This document shows, piece after piece, positions 26,511 to 34,747 of a stretch of DNA of 41,012 bases. Made by a program: the position numbers and the translations under genes. How positions within the stretch are numbered: position 1 is the first letter of the stretch; the number at the start of each line of letters is the position of its first letter. Below the pieces are notes generated by a model. It had not been told where the DNA came from. It searched no databases and saw only the letters and a list, made by a program, of their open reading frames with translations. Source of the stretch: Colwellia marinimaniae (GTDB lineage: Bacteria > Pseudomonadota > Gammaproteobacteria > Enterobacterales > Alteromonadaceae); contig NZ_BDQM01000033.1 in the NCBI RefSeq assembly GCF_002207865.1, positions 1 through 41,012 on the forward strand, given 5' to 3'.

Positions 26511-27959
26511 CTATACTTTGTTGACGCCAATATGGGGTAATCGCGTTATGACGGGAGCTGAGGTGATTAATTCCAGTTGATATTTTCCGCGGATTGAGGT
26601 GTCAGCTATTTCAGCAAATAGCACTAAGCCACCACCTAAACTAATACCACCGATAATGCCGGCTAAGAGAAAAATAGACAGCGGGAAGTTGGTCGGAGAG
26701 CTAGGTCTAAAGGGTTCATCGATTATTTTGATTCTCTCAGGCTGTTCAAACCGGCCGAGGGCACCCGTTATTTTTGCCTTTTCAAAGCGGTATAGTAAAT
26801 CACTGTACAGATTCCGTTTTACCGTAAGGTTTCTTTCTAGTTCTAACAGTTGTCTTTCCATTTCCCCGGTACCGGCAAGAGACGCTTTTAACCGTTGTGT
26901 TTGTCTTTCGATGGAATGTATTTCTTCTTTTATCTGCTCTACGTGACCATCGGCGAGTTGCAGTTCTTGCAGTTGTGACACCAGTAATAAATGGTGATTA
27001 TTATCAACCTTGCCATCCTGCATATTGCTGGCTATTTCCCATAAACGATTTAGGTCGACCTCGTTTATTTTGTATGATGCTTTACTTTGAATTACCCGTT
27101 CATTTTCCAGTTGGGTTAATTTTCTCAGTGCTATTTCTACTCGGCTATGTCTGTCAGTGTAACGCGACCTCAATATGGCTAATTCACTTTTTGTATTCAC
27201 TATGCTTTGTTCTATCTCACTCATTACGGGGTCAACCTGAGCGAGTCTGGTACGAATGGTTCTTTTGGCGGCAATGGCTCCCGATAAGGCGATTCTTCGT
27301 TGCTCAAGCAAATCACTTAATTGGCCAAAACGGCTGCTATTGGTATTATAAAGTCGAGGTAAATGCTCAGCATTAAATTGTTTAAACTCAGCTAAACGAT
27401 ATTCTGCTGCTTGTAAGTCAACTATTTTTATTTTTAGTTGACCAGTTAAAAATGTTTCTGATGCGTCTAGTGCCGATAATTCGGGCGCTAAAAGGGTCTC
27501 TAAGAATCGTTTCCTCACCATAAGTAAAACATTGACTATATTTTCAGGTGAGTCGGTAAGGTAAATAAGTTTAACCAGATCTTTGCCGATAAGTTTTACC
27601 TTAAGCGCCGCAGACAATTCCTTCACTAAGTTCTCTTTTTGTAAGTCACTTGAGTCTTCATCAATCAGTCCTAAATCTAGCGCAACATTGATCAACATAT
27701 GTCGGCTATGAAGTAGGGTATCTAATGTGGTTATTCTATTTTCTAAATCTGTTGATACCGATAAGTCTTTAAGGAATGGATTCATTTTGGCACTTTCTTG
27801 CACCAATATTGTGGTGTGCGCTTGCCAATTTCTTGGGGTAATGAAGCAGGCGATGACGGCAATAAGTGGTAATGTTATTATCGGAAAAATAACCAAATAA
27901 CGATGACGCCATATCGCCGCTAAAATCAGGTGAATATTTATAATTATTGATGTCTGCAT
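26511..27959 (-). CDS. Chain-length determinant, Wzz family (sypO-like)
   Basis: A 482-residue inner-membrane protein. One helix near residues 20-42 (LVIFPIITLPLIAVIACFIT), a long periplasmic coiled-coil region with a GNVR-like TGEMERQLLELERNLTVKRN stretch and LYSDLLYRFEKAKI, a PSSPTNFPLS proline-rich segment and a second helix near 430-455. No ATPase domain is fused, so the separate P-loop protein at 18503-19198 would be its partner. ATG 27959 follows the lipoprotein stop at once (TAAGATG). It sets polymer length together with the polymerase and the export channel. Confidence 0.88.
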   Translation of the reverse strand: MQTSIIINIHLILAAIWRHRYLVIFPIITLPLIAVIACFITPRNWQAHTTILVQESAKMNPFLKDLSVSTDLENRITTLDTLLHSRHMLINVALDLGLIDEDSSDLQKENLVKELSAALKVKLIGKDLVKLIYLTDSPENIVNVLLMVRKRFLETLLAPELSALDASETFLTGQLKIKIVDLQAAEYRLAEFKQFNAEHLPRLYNTNSSRFGQLSDLLEQRRIALSGAIAAKRTIRTRLAQVDPVMSEIEQSIVNTKSELAILRSRYTDRHSRVEIALRKLTQLENERVIQSKASYKINEVDLNRLWEIASNMQDGKVDNNHHLLLVSQLQELQLADGHVEQIKEEIHSIERQTQRLKASLAGTGEMERQLLELERNLTVKRNLYSDLLYRFEKAKITGALGRFEQPERIKIIDEPFRPSSPTNFPLSIFLLAGIIGGISLGGGLVLFAEIADTSIRGKYQLELITSAPVITRLPHIGVNKV

Positions 27960-27960
27960 C

Positions 27961-28431
27961 TTAGGCACCAATACTTAAGTGAATAGTGTCAGTTGATAGG
28001 TCAGGGGCAAAGATGATAGTTACCCCTTTATTCCAGCGTTCAACGTATTGACGAAGTATTGTCGCGCGTTTCATCGCAAGGCTTAATTGCTGTAGTTGAC
28101 TTTCTCCTTTAGCGGGGGCGATATTAATGATGATAGGGTGTTTATTTTGTACTAGTATTTTGGCCAGTTTGATTCTATTGCGGTAGTTTAATTCTTTATC
28201 ATGCAATTCATAAGTGAAAGTATAAGTGGTGATATGAGTGTGCTGGGCCATTTTTTGCGCTGCTCGTAAGGCTTGAATACTCATTAAAACTTTTGTGTTA
28301 ACCACTTGGCTATTTTCTCGGTTTTCCTCGCGCTCAATTATGGCTAATGAATCACTGATGAACGTTGAAGTACAGCCAGTACAGGTGAGTAAGCTAAGCG
28401 AAAAAATGCAGTTTAAGAAAGTTTTATTCAT
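27961..28431 (-). CDS. Small lipoprotein with diverged OmpA-like region
   Basis: A 156-residue lipoprotein. A signal peptide ends in the lipobox CTGC (Cys20). The C-terminal 90 residues, with LAKILVQNKHPIIINIAPAK, then LSLAMKRATILRQYVERW, follow the spacing of an OmpA-like domain but lack its GHTD core, so peptidoglycan binding is uncertain. ATG 28431 has AAGGTGAT 7 bases upstream. It leads the operon that continues with Wzz and three transferases. I do not recognise a named family. A periplasmic partner of the Wzz protein or export channel is a fair guess. Confidence 0.65.
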   Translation of the reverse strand: MNKTFLNCIFSLSLLTCTGCTSTFISDSLAIIEREENRENSQVVNTKVLMSIQALRAAQKMAQHTHITTYTFTYELHDKELNYRNRIKLAKILVQNKHPIIINIAPAKGESQLQQLSLAMKRATILRQYVERWNKGVTIIFAPDLSTDTIHLSIGA

Positions 28432-28469
28432 GTGCTATCACCTTATATATGCAACCATACCTTCTGATA

Positions 28470-28485
28470 TACAAGTTACGAGCCA
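28470..28485 (-). promoter_or_regulatory. Sigma-54-like promoter of the Wzz unit
   Basis: Minus strand TGGCTCGTAACTTGTA matches the -24 element and TTG of the -12 element, with T in place of the conserved C. The predicted leader is about 28 bases before ATG 28431, close to that of the STAS unit. A palindrome TTCCTTAAGGAA at 28640-28651 sits further upstream. Confidence 0.42.
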
Positions 28486-28723
28486 TGTTTTAAGTTGTTG
28501 TTAATTGGGATATTTACTGGCTGCGTTGTTTTTTTATCGCGATTACTGAATCGTTTTTGCGTTTTGCTTGTTAAAATGCAATTAGGCTCGGTAAATACCT
28601 TAGTGGCAATAAAGTAAAGCCTTTGTAAGAGCGACTAATTTCCTTAAGGAATAACCTCTCAGCCAGGTCCTTTATACTGCCCATCAAAATCAAAGATAGA
28701 GGCAGAACTCAGTGCTAACTTTT

Positions 28724-29206
28724 TTAGAAAGTAATTTGCCAGTTATTGCCTGATGCAGCGATATGCCAGTAGGTAGTTATTGGTTGGGCGTCATTTTCAA
28801 TGGGCCAAATCTGGGCGATTAATACTTGCTCGGTCACGCTTAAAGACAAAGTGAATTGTTGCTGTTGTCTGGTGAGGCGTGCTCTTAACTTGCAACTTTT
28901 ATAATTGATGGTAACAACATCATTTTCATTAGAAAAGTCGGTGCATATATTAATAAAGTAGTTAATTTCTTCGGTGGGCGAGGCGGGTAACGTTAGCTGT
29001 AACTTAACAACAGAGATAAAGTTAAACTCTGGCGTGCTAATTAACTCACTGGTGCTTATCACTGTTTGGGGTTGACTAGCTGTTGATGGACTCGTGGCGG
29101 GGATTTCTTGTGGCACGACATTACTTTCTTCACTGTCTGCCTCATCACCGCCACAACCAAACATTGTCAGTGTTACCAGTACAAGGGTAATTAAAGTCGT
29201 TTTCAT
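28724..29206 (-). CDS. Hypothetical lipoprotein
   Basis: A 160-residue protein with a lipoprotein signal (LTMFGC, Cys18) followed by an acidic, Ser/Thr/Pro-rich linker to about residue 60, then a small probably beta-rich domain with two cysteines (INICTDF and YKSCKLRARL) that may pair. ATG 29206 has AGGAG 8 bases upstream; a longer frame is unlikely. It starts 47 bases after the stop of the large secreted protein and is probably cotranscribed with it. Family unknown. It may anchor or process that protein at the cell surface. Confidence 0.65.
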   Translation of the reverse strand: MKTTLITLVLVTLTMFGCGGDEADSEESNVVPQEIPATSPSTASQPQTVISTSELISTPEFNFISVVKLQLTLPASPTEEINYFINICTDFSNENDVVTINYKSCKLRARLTRQQQQFTLSLSVTEQVLIAQIWPIENDAQPITTYWHIAASGNNWQITF

Positions 29207-29253
29207 CAGGTGAACTCCTCTTGGTATTGTCAATAGTATTGTTAATCGTTATG

Positions 29254-31341
29254 TTAATAAAGCTTAGAATTAACCGCATTACTTTGTGCAAACCAGCTAG
29301 TGGCTTTATTACCATTACTTTCGATGAATTTTTGAAAGTCTGGGTATGCGTGTAAAATGTCGACCATTTCACTGGGGTGCTGCCACTCTTCTTGTGAGCC
29401 AGGATTTATTGCCAGTGCCCAGGGTAAACCCTTGCTGGTTTGATAGGTGTTTTCGCCACTAACTTGAGTCCTGTCATCGGCCAGGCCAAAAAGTGAGTCA
29501 TCTGCTTTAGAGGTGGGTTTTTTATTTTTTAGATGAATCTCTAGCCCTCTACCTGGATGGAAAAAGAGATCGCCATGATAGGTGCCCTCTTGAGCAAATA
29601 TAAAGGGGTTATAAGGCGCTTGAGGGAATTGCTCTAAGGCAATAGCAGTGATAAAGGGTACCGTTACGCTAAAGGTCATCAGAGATGAGTTACTACAGTT
29701 ACTCTCGGTCCGATAATATAAGCAGTCTTGGCTTAATTGAATGTGATTGCGTAAATCATCAGTAATGTTAATCACTAAATATTGAGTGCCCTCTTCAATG
29801 GCGCTGCTTTCTTGTAACACACCATTGATTTCAAAACGCACTAAGCTGGTGTCGACATTGCTAGCGAGTATATTATCTAGTTGAATGGCAAAGCCATTAT
29901 GATAAGAAGCACCTAGCGCTTTTACTTCCCCTTGAAATTCTATTTGTTTTACTGCGTAGGTGTCTGTTAATAATAATGATGAGTTTTGCAGGATAACTAC
30001 GTCATTCATATCGTAATCACCTTGCTCTGGCCAGCTGTCCTCAAAAGCAAGGTAATAAGGGGTATCTTGAATTTGGCTATTGCCTGGATTAGTCACAAGT
30101 ACGCGGTAGTCCTCTACTTCACCGTCACTGACACCGCCACTGGCAACTACAGCCGCTACTGTGGTAAATCGCGCTCGGGTCCAAGTAAAACCATTTAAGG
30201 CCGTTAAAGGTGTATTGACCAAAATCACTTCTGTGGTGTCAGCCATATATTTATCAGAGATGAGCTTTTCATCGGCGGTAAATTGACCGTCACGATCCCA
30301 ATCAGCCCAAATATTAAGGTAGCCAGCCCCGGTGACTTGCACCTGAATCAAGCTATCACTGCCGGCCAATAAGGGCGTTAAGAAAATTATGCCATCATCT
30401 TCATCTGTTTTAGGGTAGACCTTGGCATTATGCTCAGTGGTTATACTAGTACCTAAGTAATTATCACTAACGCTATGTCTAGCACCATTACTAAACAAAG
30501 TCGTACCATAACTGTCTGGGGCATCACCGTAATCTGTGGTGGCGGCTACGGATTCATCAACAATAGGGGCAAGAGCACAGCGGGCGCCATCGTTTTGCGA
30601 GGCACTGGGGCCATAGGCGAAAAAGGTTGCTTGTGGATTTGAGTCAGCAACATCAATAATAAAGACATAGCCATCACTATTTCGACTGATATATAAGTAG
30701 CCATCAATATCAAAATAAACAGCACCAAATGTACCTTGCTCGCCGACATTAGCCAGCGCAGTCGCGACTCCGCTAGTGACATTAATTTGGTATAGTTGAC
30801 CATCTCTATCAACTGTGTACAGCAGGTTATTAGTAGGATGAAAAGCAAAATCAAAAATGGTTAACGACAGGGCTTGGCCATCAATGACTTTAATTACTTG
30901 CATATAATCGTCTGATTGCACATCAAGCGACACCTTGTATAAACCATAACTGGCACCTTTTTTATAAAAATAATAACTATTTTCATTGAGTGCGATATCA
31001 CCGACATAAAAGTTTACCCCAGGATTATAGAGTAAGGTAATGGGTGTCGCTTGGTAGTCGCTGCCAATACGCACTAAGGTGCCCCATTCGTAGCCCCAGC
31101 CGTAAAGGTAATTGTCGTGAAAGTTAAAACCAATGGCGTTTATTTTACCCGTGGTACCTAAATCATCGGATAGCAGTGAGTAATTGCCGGTCACTAGGTT
31201 TACCCCGTAAAGTTTCGCAACTTGCTGTTGCATTAAAAACGCTTTAGAAGGACAACTTTCAAAAGGAGCGGCGTTTAATGATAAGTGAAATATCATTAAA
31301 CCCGCGAAAGATAAAATACGAATTTTTTTCAGATAGATCAT
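29254..31341 (-). CDS. Secreted GEVED / LruC-type surface protein
   Basis: A 695-residue exported protein; ATG 31341 has GAGGGAG 8 bases upstream. After the signal peptide (ending LSLNA-APFES) comes a beta-propeller-like half to about residue 255 with repeats such as LYGVNLVTGNYSLLS and LYTVDRDGQLYQINVTSG. Next are TDYGDAPDSYGT and a GEVED domain ending in GGVSDGEVEDYRV (about 340-415). The C-terminal third fits the LruC/DUF4842 domain: FEDSWPEQGDYDMNDVV at its start, and LPWALAINP, then SEMVDILHAYPDFQKFIES at its end. The acidic WADWDRDGQF and DMND stretches could bind calcium. It is a good candidate for a matrix or adhesive protein made along with the polysaccharide. Confidence 0.78.
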   Translation of the reverse strand: MIYLKKIRILSFAGLMIFHLSLNAAPFESCPSKAFLMQQQVAKLYGVNLVTGNYSLLSDDLGTTGKINAIGFNFHDNYLYGWGYEWGTLVRIGSDYQATPITLLYNPGVNFYVGDIALNENSYYFYKKGASYGLYKVSLDVQSDDYMQVIKVIDGQALSLTIFDFAFHPTNNLLYTVDRDGQLYQINVTSGVATALANVGEQGTFGAVYFDIDGYLYISRNSDGYVFIIDVADSNPQATFFAYGPSASQNDGARCALAPIVDESVAATTDYGDAPDSYGTTLFSNGARHSVSDNYLGTSITTEHNAKVYPKTDEDDGIIFLTPLLAGSDSLIQVQVTGAGYLNIWADWDRDGQFTADEKLISDKYMADTTEVILVNTPLTALNGFTWTRARFTTVAAVVASGGVSDGEVEDYRVLVTNPGNSQIQDTPYYLAFEDSWPEQGDYDMNDVVILQNSSLLLTDTYAVKQIEFQGEVKALGASYHNGFAIQLDNILASNVDTSLVRFEINGVLQESSAIEEGTQYLVINITDDLRNHIQLSQDCLYYRTESNCSNSSLMTFSVTVPFITAIALEQFPQAPYNPFIFAQEGTYHGDLFFHPGRGLEIHLKNKKPTSKADDSLFGLADDRTQVSGENTYQTSKGLPWALAINPGSQEEWQHPSEMVDILHAYPDFQKFIESNGNKATSWFAQSNAVNSKLY

Positions 31342-31637
31342 GAAAAACTCCCTCAACCCTGTTTATGAACAATTAAGCAAGGAGCGATCCGTTTGTTTTT
31401 TTATTTTAAAATTTTAAGATATATCTTAGGGCAACCCCGGTCTTTAAAGGTTTAGTCAGCTAGATTTTTTGTTCTAAGCGCTCAGCCAGCGTTAAAATCA
31501 CTAGTGTATTTAATTTATTGCAATAAAGGATTATTTTGCAAAATAGTTCTTTATTTGCCATGTACAAAATAATAATTAATCGTAACTAATTGATTTGTTA
31601 TTATTATATTTTTGGCATGTAGTTTGCTCTTTAAACC

Positions 31638-31753
31638 GTAAGGCTGTTGGTTATGGCGGCGTTAGTTATGAGAATAACCAGAGAGAACCTTGTCAACGCC
31701 GCCATCATAGAGTGTCAGCTCCATTGTTCGTTAGTGTTAACCAACAGCCTTAC
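31638..31753. repeat. Perfect 16-bp inverted repeat with nested 11-bp arms
   Basis: GTAAGGCTGTTGGTTA at 31638-31653 is matched exactly in reverse complement by 31738-31753. Directly inside, ATGGCGGCGTT (31653-31663) pairs with AACGCCGCCAT (31695-31705). One side is continuous and the other has a 32-base bulge. It lies in a 505-base gap without genes, upstream of the secreted protein and downstream of the sigma-54 regulator. It may be a small mobile element, a structured RNA or a terminator region. The remaining gap shows only AT-rich sequence. Confidence 0.7.
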
Positions 31754-31846
31754 TTAATGCAAGTGAGCAAAGCCAGCTCTTTGTCTCGGCTTTATCATCG
31801 CTTGGCAAAGAGGCTATGAGCTTTGATATATTGGCAGAGTCATTAT

Positions 31847-33283
31847 TTACCAGTTAAGCTTTTTTCTATAAATGGTTGAAGGGCTGACTTCTAATAAGGC
31901 CGCCGCTTTGGGGATATTGCCCTGGCAATGCAATACTGCCGCTTCGATAGCTTGTTTTTCAACTTGCCAAAGTGGTTGAATAGCGGTGTTTTGGCTTACT
32001 TGTGGCTTAGCCGCACTATAGATGTTTTTTATATTTTCAATAGGAGAAGTTGGTTGAATGGCACTATAGCTCCTTACCGTCGTTGATAACGACTTAATGA
32101 TCATTTCGGAGGTTATTTGCTCACCACTGTTGAGGATCACCATGCCATGAATTACATTTTCTAATTGACGTATATTTCCCGGCCAGTCATAAGAGCAGAT
32201 AATTTGAATAGCATTACGAGAGAATTTTTTAAAATGCTTATATTCTACTTTGTTGTATTTTTTTAAAAAAAAGCTGGCGATATGGACCAGGTCACCGCCT
32301 CGTTCTCTTAAAGGAGGTAAAGCCATGGTAATAACGTTTAAGCGATAATATAAATCCTCTCTAAAATCGCCATTTATTACCGATTGTCCAATAGAGTTCG
32401 AGGAGGCAGATATAATTTGCGCATGAAATTTTATTACTTCATTTGTGCCTAGCGGGGAAAACTCCCGCTCTTGCACTACTCGTAACAGTTTTGCTTGCAG
32501 CGGCTTTGATAAGGTGGTTATCTCATCTAAAAACAAGCTGCCTTGCTTTGCGGCAGAAAATAAACCTTCTTGATTGGAAATTGCGCCAGTAAAGGCACCT
32601 TTAGTATGACCAAAAAGTTGCGATTCCATTAAGTTTTCACTGAAGTTTGCGCAGTTAACCGCAATAAACGGTTGATCTTTATGGTAACTTTCATAATGAC
32701 AAGCTTTAGCAACTAACTCCTTACCCGTACCTGTTTCACCGGTAATAAAAATGGGCGCATTAGTACTTGAAGCATGTCTAATACTGTCAAATAGTTCATG
32801 CATGCTTTCATCTTCTGCAACCATGCCGTGAAAGTTAATTAAGCCAGTCACGGGTACATTTCCGTCATTAGTAGCAGACACACTAATATTTTTTTGTCTA
32901 CTAAGGGCTTTATCGACGACAAACTTTAGTTCTTTATTTATCCAAGGTTTACAAATGTACTTTTCGACCACGCCAGAGCTAAAAGCAGCGGAGATAAGGT
33001 CAAAGTCTTGATAGGCAGATAAAATAATACGCTGAGAGTTAGGCCAGCGTTTTTTAATATGCTCTAATAGTTCGCAACCATTCATTTCCGGCATTTGTTG
33101 ATCTGAAATAATGACATCAGGCTGATTTACTTGGCAATACTCTAGTGCGGCAAGTGGTGAGTTAAAGTCAATGATAGTAGCCTGAACACTGTGTAAAGCT
33201 CTTTTTAATGCTTGTAATATATTGATGTCATCATCAACAAGCAATAAAATTGGTAGCGGGGAAGTGTTATTGTCATTTTCCAT
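31847..33283 (-). CDS. Sigma-54-dependent response regulator (sypG-like)
   Basis: A 478-residue NtrC-type activator. Receiver domain with phosphoacceptor Asp61 (VIISDQQMP) and Lys112; AAA+ domain with Walker A GETGTGKE (182-189), the sigma-54 contact loop GAFTGA (229-234), Walker B SLFLDEI (248-254), and the arginine-finger region FREDLYYRLNV; C-terminal Fis-type helix-turn-helix, GNIPKAAALLEVSPSTIYRK. It should bind enhancers and remodel sigma-54 polymerase at TGGCA-TTGC promoters, and such sites precede four units here. It is the only sigma-54 activator in the window and takes the place of SypG. Its divergent neighbour is the HD-type regulator. The phosphodonor is unknown; the kinase at 1579-3375 is one candidate. 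Confidence 0.93.
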   Translation of the reverse strand: MENDNNTSPLPILLLVDDDINILQALKRALHSVQATIIDFNSPLAALEYCQVNQPDVIISDQQMPEMNGCELLEHIKKRWPNSQRIILSAYQDFDLISAAFSSGVVEKYICKPWINKELKFVVDKALSRQKNISVSATNDGNVPVTGLINFHGMVAEDESMHELFDSIRHASSTNAPIFITGETGTGKELVAKACHYESYHKDQPFIAVNCANFSENLMESQLFGHTKGAFTGAISNQEGLFSAAKQGSLFLDEITTLSKPLQAKLLRVVQEREFSPLGTNEVIKFHAQIISASSNSIGQSVINGDFREDLYYRLNVITMALPPLRERGGDLVHIASFFLKKYNKVEYKHFKKFSRNAIQIICSYDWPGNIRQLENVIHGMVILNSGEQITSEMIIKSLSTTVRSYSAIQPTSPIENIKNIYSAAKPQVSQNTAIQPLWQVEKQAIEAAVLHCQGNIPKAAALLEVSPSTIYRKKLNW

Positions 33284-33328
33284 AATAAATGCCCGATTAA
33301 AAAAGTTTATCTTTTAATCATAGAAGAT

Positions 33329-33364
33329 ATTTGCAATATCATAGGTGTTATTTGCAATTTGCAT
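33329..33364. promoter_or_regulatory. Candidate regulator-binding sites between divergent regulators
   Basis: ATTTGCAAT at 33329-33337 and again at 33350-33358 lie exactly 21 bases apart, two helical turns, with a third overlapping ATTTGCAT at 33357-33364. They match the repeats upstream of the STAS promoter in reverse orientation. Control of one or both divergent regulator genes is likely. A small hairpin (CGGTT-TGAA-AACCG, about 33424-33437) is in the leader of the plus-strand gene. Confidence 0.5.
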
Positions 33365-33460
33365 CTTTTTTTAAAATGCTTAAACTATAGTTATAATTTT
33401 AAGGCTATGATAAAGACGGTAGCGGTTTGAAAACCGTATTCACCAGCTAGGGAAGAATAA

Positions 33461-34747
33461 ATGGACAAACCTTCATTACTAATACTTGATGATGAAAAGG
33501 AAGTGCTTAACGCGTTAAACCGTGTGTTACGTAAACATTTTCAATTGTATTTGTTTTCAGATGCGAATGAAGCCATTGGCTTTTTCCAAGATAATCCTAA
33601 TATTCCGCTCATACTTACCGATATGAGAATGCCGATTATGGACGGTGCGACATTCTTAGGGAAAATTATTGATATAAACCCTCACTGTAAGCGATTTTTA
33701 CTGACCGGACATGCCGATATTAATTTAACGGTAACCGCCGTTAATGAAGGGAAAATATGTCATTATTTTTCAAAGCCATGGCATAATGAAGAATTGATCA
33801 CTGAGCTGACAAGTGCTTATGAACTGTACTTAAATGAAAGGAAAACTAAGCAGTTATTAAAAATAAATTTGGCTAAAAATGCCGAGCTGTCGCTTATTAA
33901 TAGCTCTCTGGAATTAGAAACCAATAAAAGCAAAAAAAAATTACTGCTTGTTTCCGCGCGAGAAGCTAATGGTTTTGTTCGGCTCAAAAAAACTTTTTCG
34001 ACCTTTATTGATATTTATGCTGAAACCATTTGTTTGCATACTCAAGATGTTACTCGCCATAATTTTCGTGTTGCCGCCCATGCTAGGTTAATCGCAGAAA
34101 GTCAATCTTGTGATAAACTCACCACGTTTCAAATTTATATTGCTGGCTTGTTGTATGAAACGGGAAAATTAGCACTCGAGCAAAGTTTGCTGAAAAAGCC
34201 TATTGATACTATGTCGCAACATGAAAAAAATCTCTACAGTGGCTTTTATCAAAAAAGTTATGATTTACTCAATAAGGTTGATGAGCTTTCGTTTGTTGCC
34301 GACATCATAAAATACATCCCGGAAAACTTTAATGGCAGCACTGCACCTGAACATTTAGTGGCTGACGAAATTCCGTTAGGCTCGCGTATTATTGCTATTG
34401 TTTCAATGTACGATAATTTAGTCAATGGTCGTCAATCACCGGCTAAAATGACAACAGTACAGGCCAAAAATCGTGTTAAAGAATTAGCGAAAACCATGTT
34501 TGACCCAAGGTTGCTTGATCACTACTTGACCCTTTTAGATGAACAGCCAAATTCAACGGAAGGGCGAGTTGAGTATTTATTAAATAGTAGTGATTTACGT
34601 GTCGGCATGGTGTTAACCCAGGATATTGTTAATACCGATAAAAATCCTATGTTGACTAATGGCACAAAAATAGAGCAGTACCATATTGATAAACTACTTG
34701 CCATTGAAAAAGAGCAAGTAGAAAGTTTTTTGATTTATGCACATTAA
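33461..34747 (+). CDS. Response regulator with degenerate HD-GYP domain
   Basis: A 428-residue RpfG-like protein. The receiver (about 1-125) has Asp54 in LTDMRMP and Lys105 in SKPW. A coiled linker leads to an HD-GYP fold in which the signature residues have been lost: the HDIGK motif reads YETGK (232-236), the HHE segment reads KYIPE, and GYP is replaced in NGSTAP (291-296). The scaffold (IPLGSRIIAIVSMYDNLVNG) is preserved. It therefore probably cannot cleave cyclic di-GMP and may act as a binding or docking protein. The C-terminal extension (about 370-428) resembles that of RpfG relatives. The last 31 codons fall in a triplicated block. Confidence 0.85.
   Translation: MDKPSLLILDDEKEVLNALNRVLRKHFQLYLFSDANEAIGFFQDNPNIPLILTDMRMPIMDGATFLGKIIDINPHCKRFLLTGHADINLTVTAVNEGKICHYFSKPWHNEELITELTSAYELYLNERKTKQLLKINLAKNAELSLINSSLELETNKSKKKLLLVSAREANGFVRLKKTFSTFIDIYAETICLHTQDVTRHNFRVAAHARLIAESQSCDKLTTFQIYIAGLLYETGKLALEQSLLKKPIDTMSQHEKNLYSGFYQKSYDLLNKVDELSFVADIIKYIPENFNGSTAPEHLVADEIPLGSRIIAIVSMYDNLVNGRQSPAKMTTVQAKNRVKELAKTMFDPRLLDHYLTLLDEQPNSTEGRVEYLLNSSDLRVGMVLTQDIVNTDKNPMLTNGTKIEQYHIDKLLAIEKEQVESFLIYAH

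Noticed and set aside
31638..31753. Integron attC site
   Set aside because: Arms do not carry convincing core sites, and no integrase or cassette array is present.
3510..33283. Exosortase/PEP-CTERM polysaccharide locus
   Set aside because: No exosortase gene and no PEP-CTERM tails on the secreted proteins; the gene set fits syp better.
33400..33460. Possible cyclic di-GMP riboswitch in the leader of the HD regulator gene
   Set aside because: Only a short hairpin and a GGTAGCGG string are present; the other conserved parts of the GEMM fold are missing.
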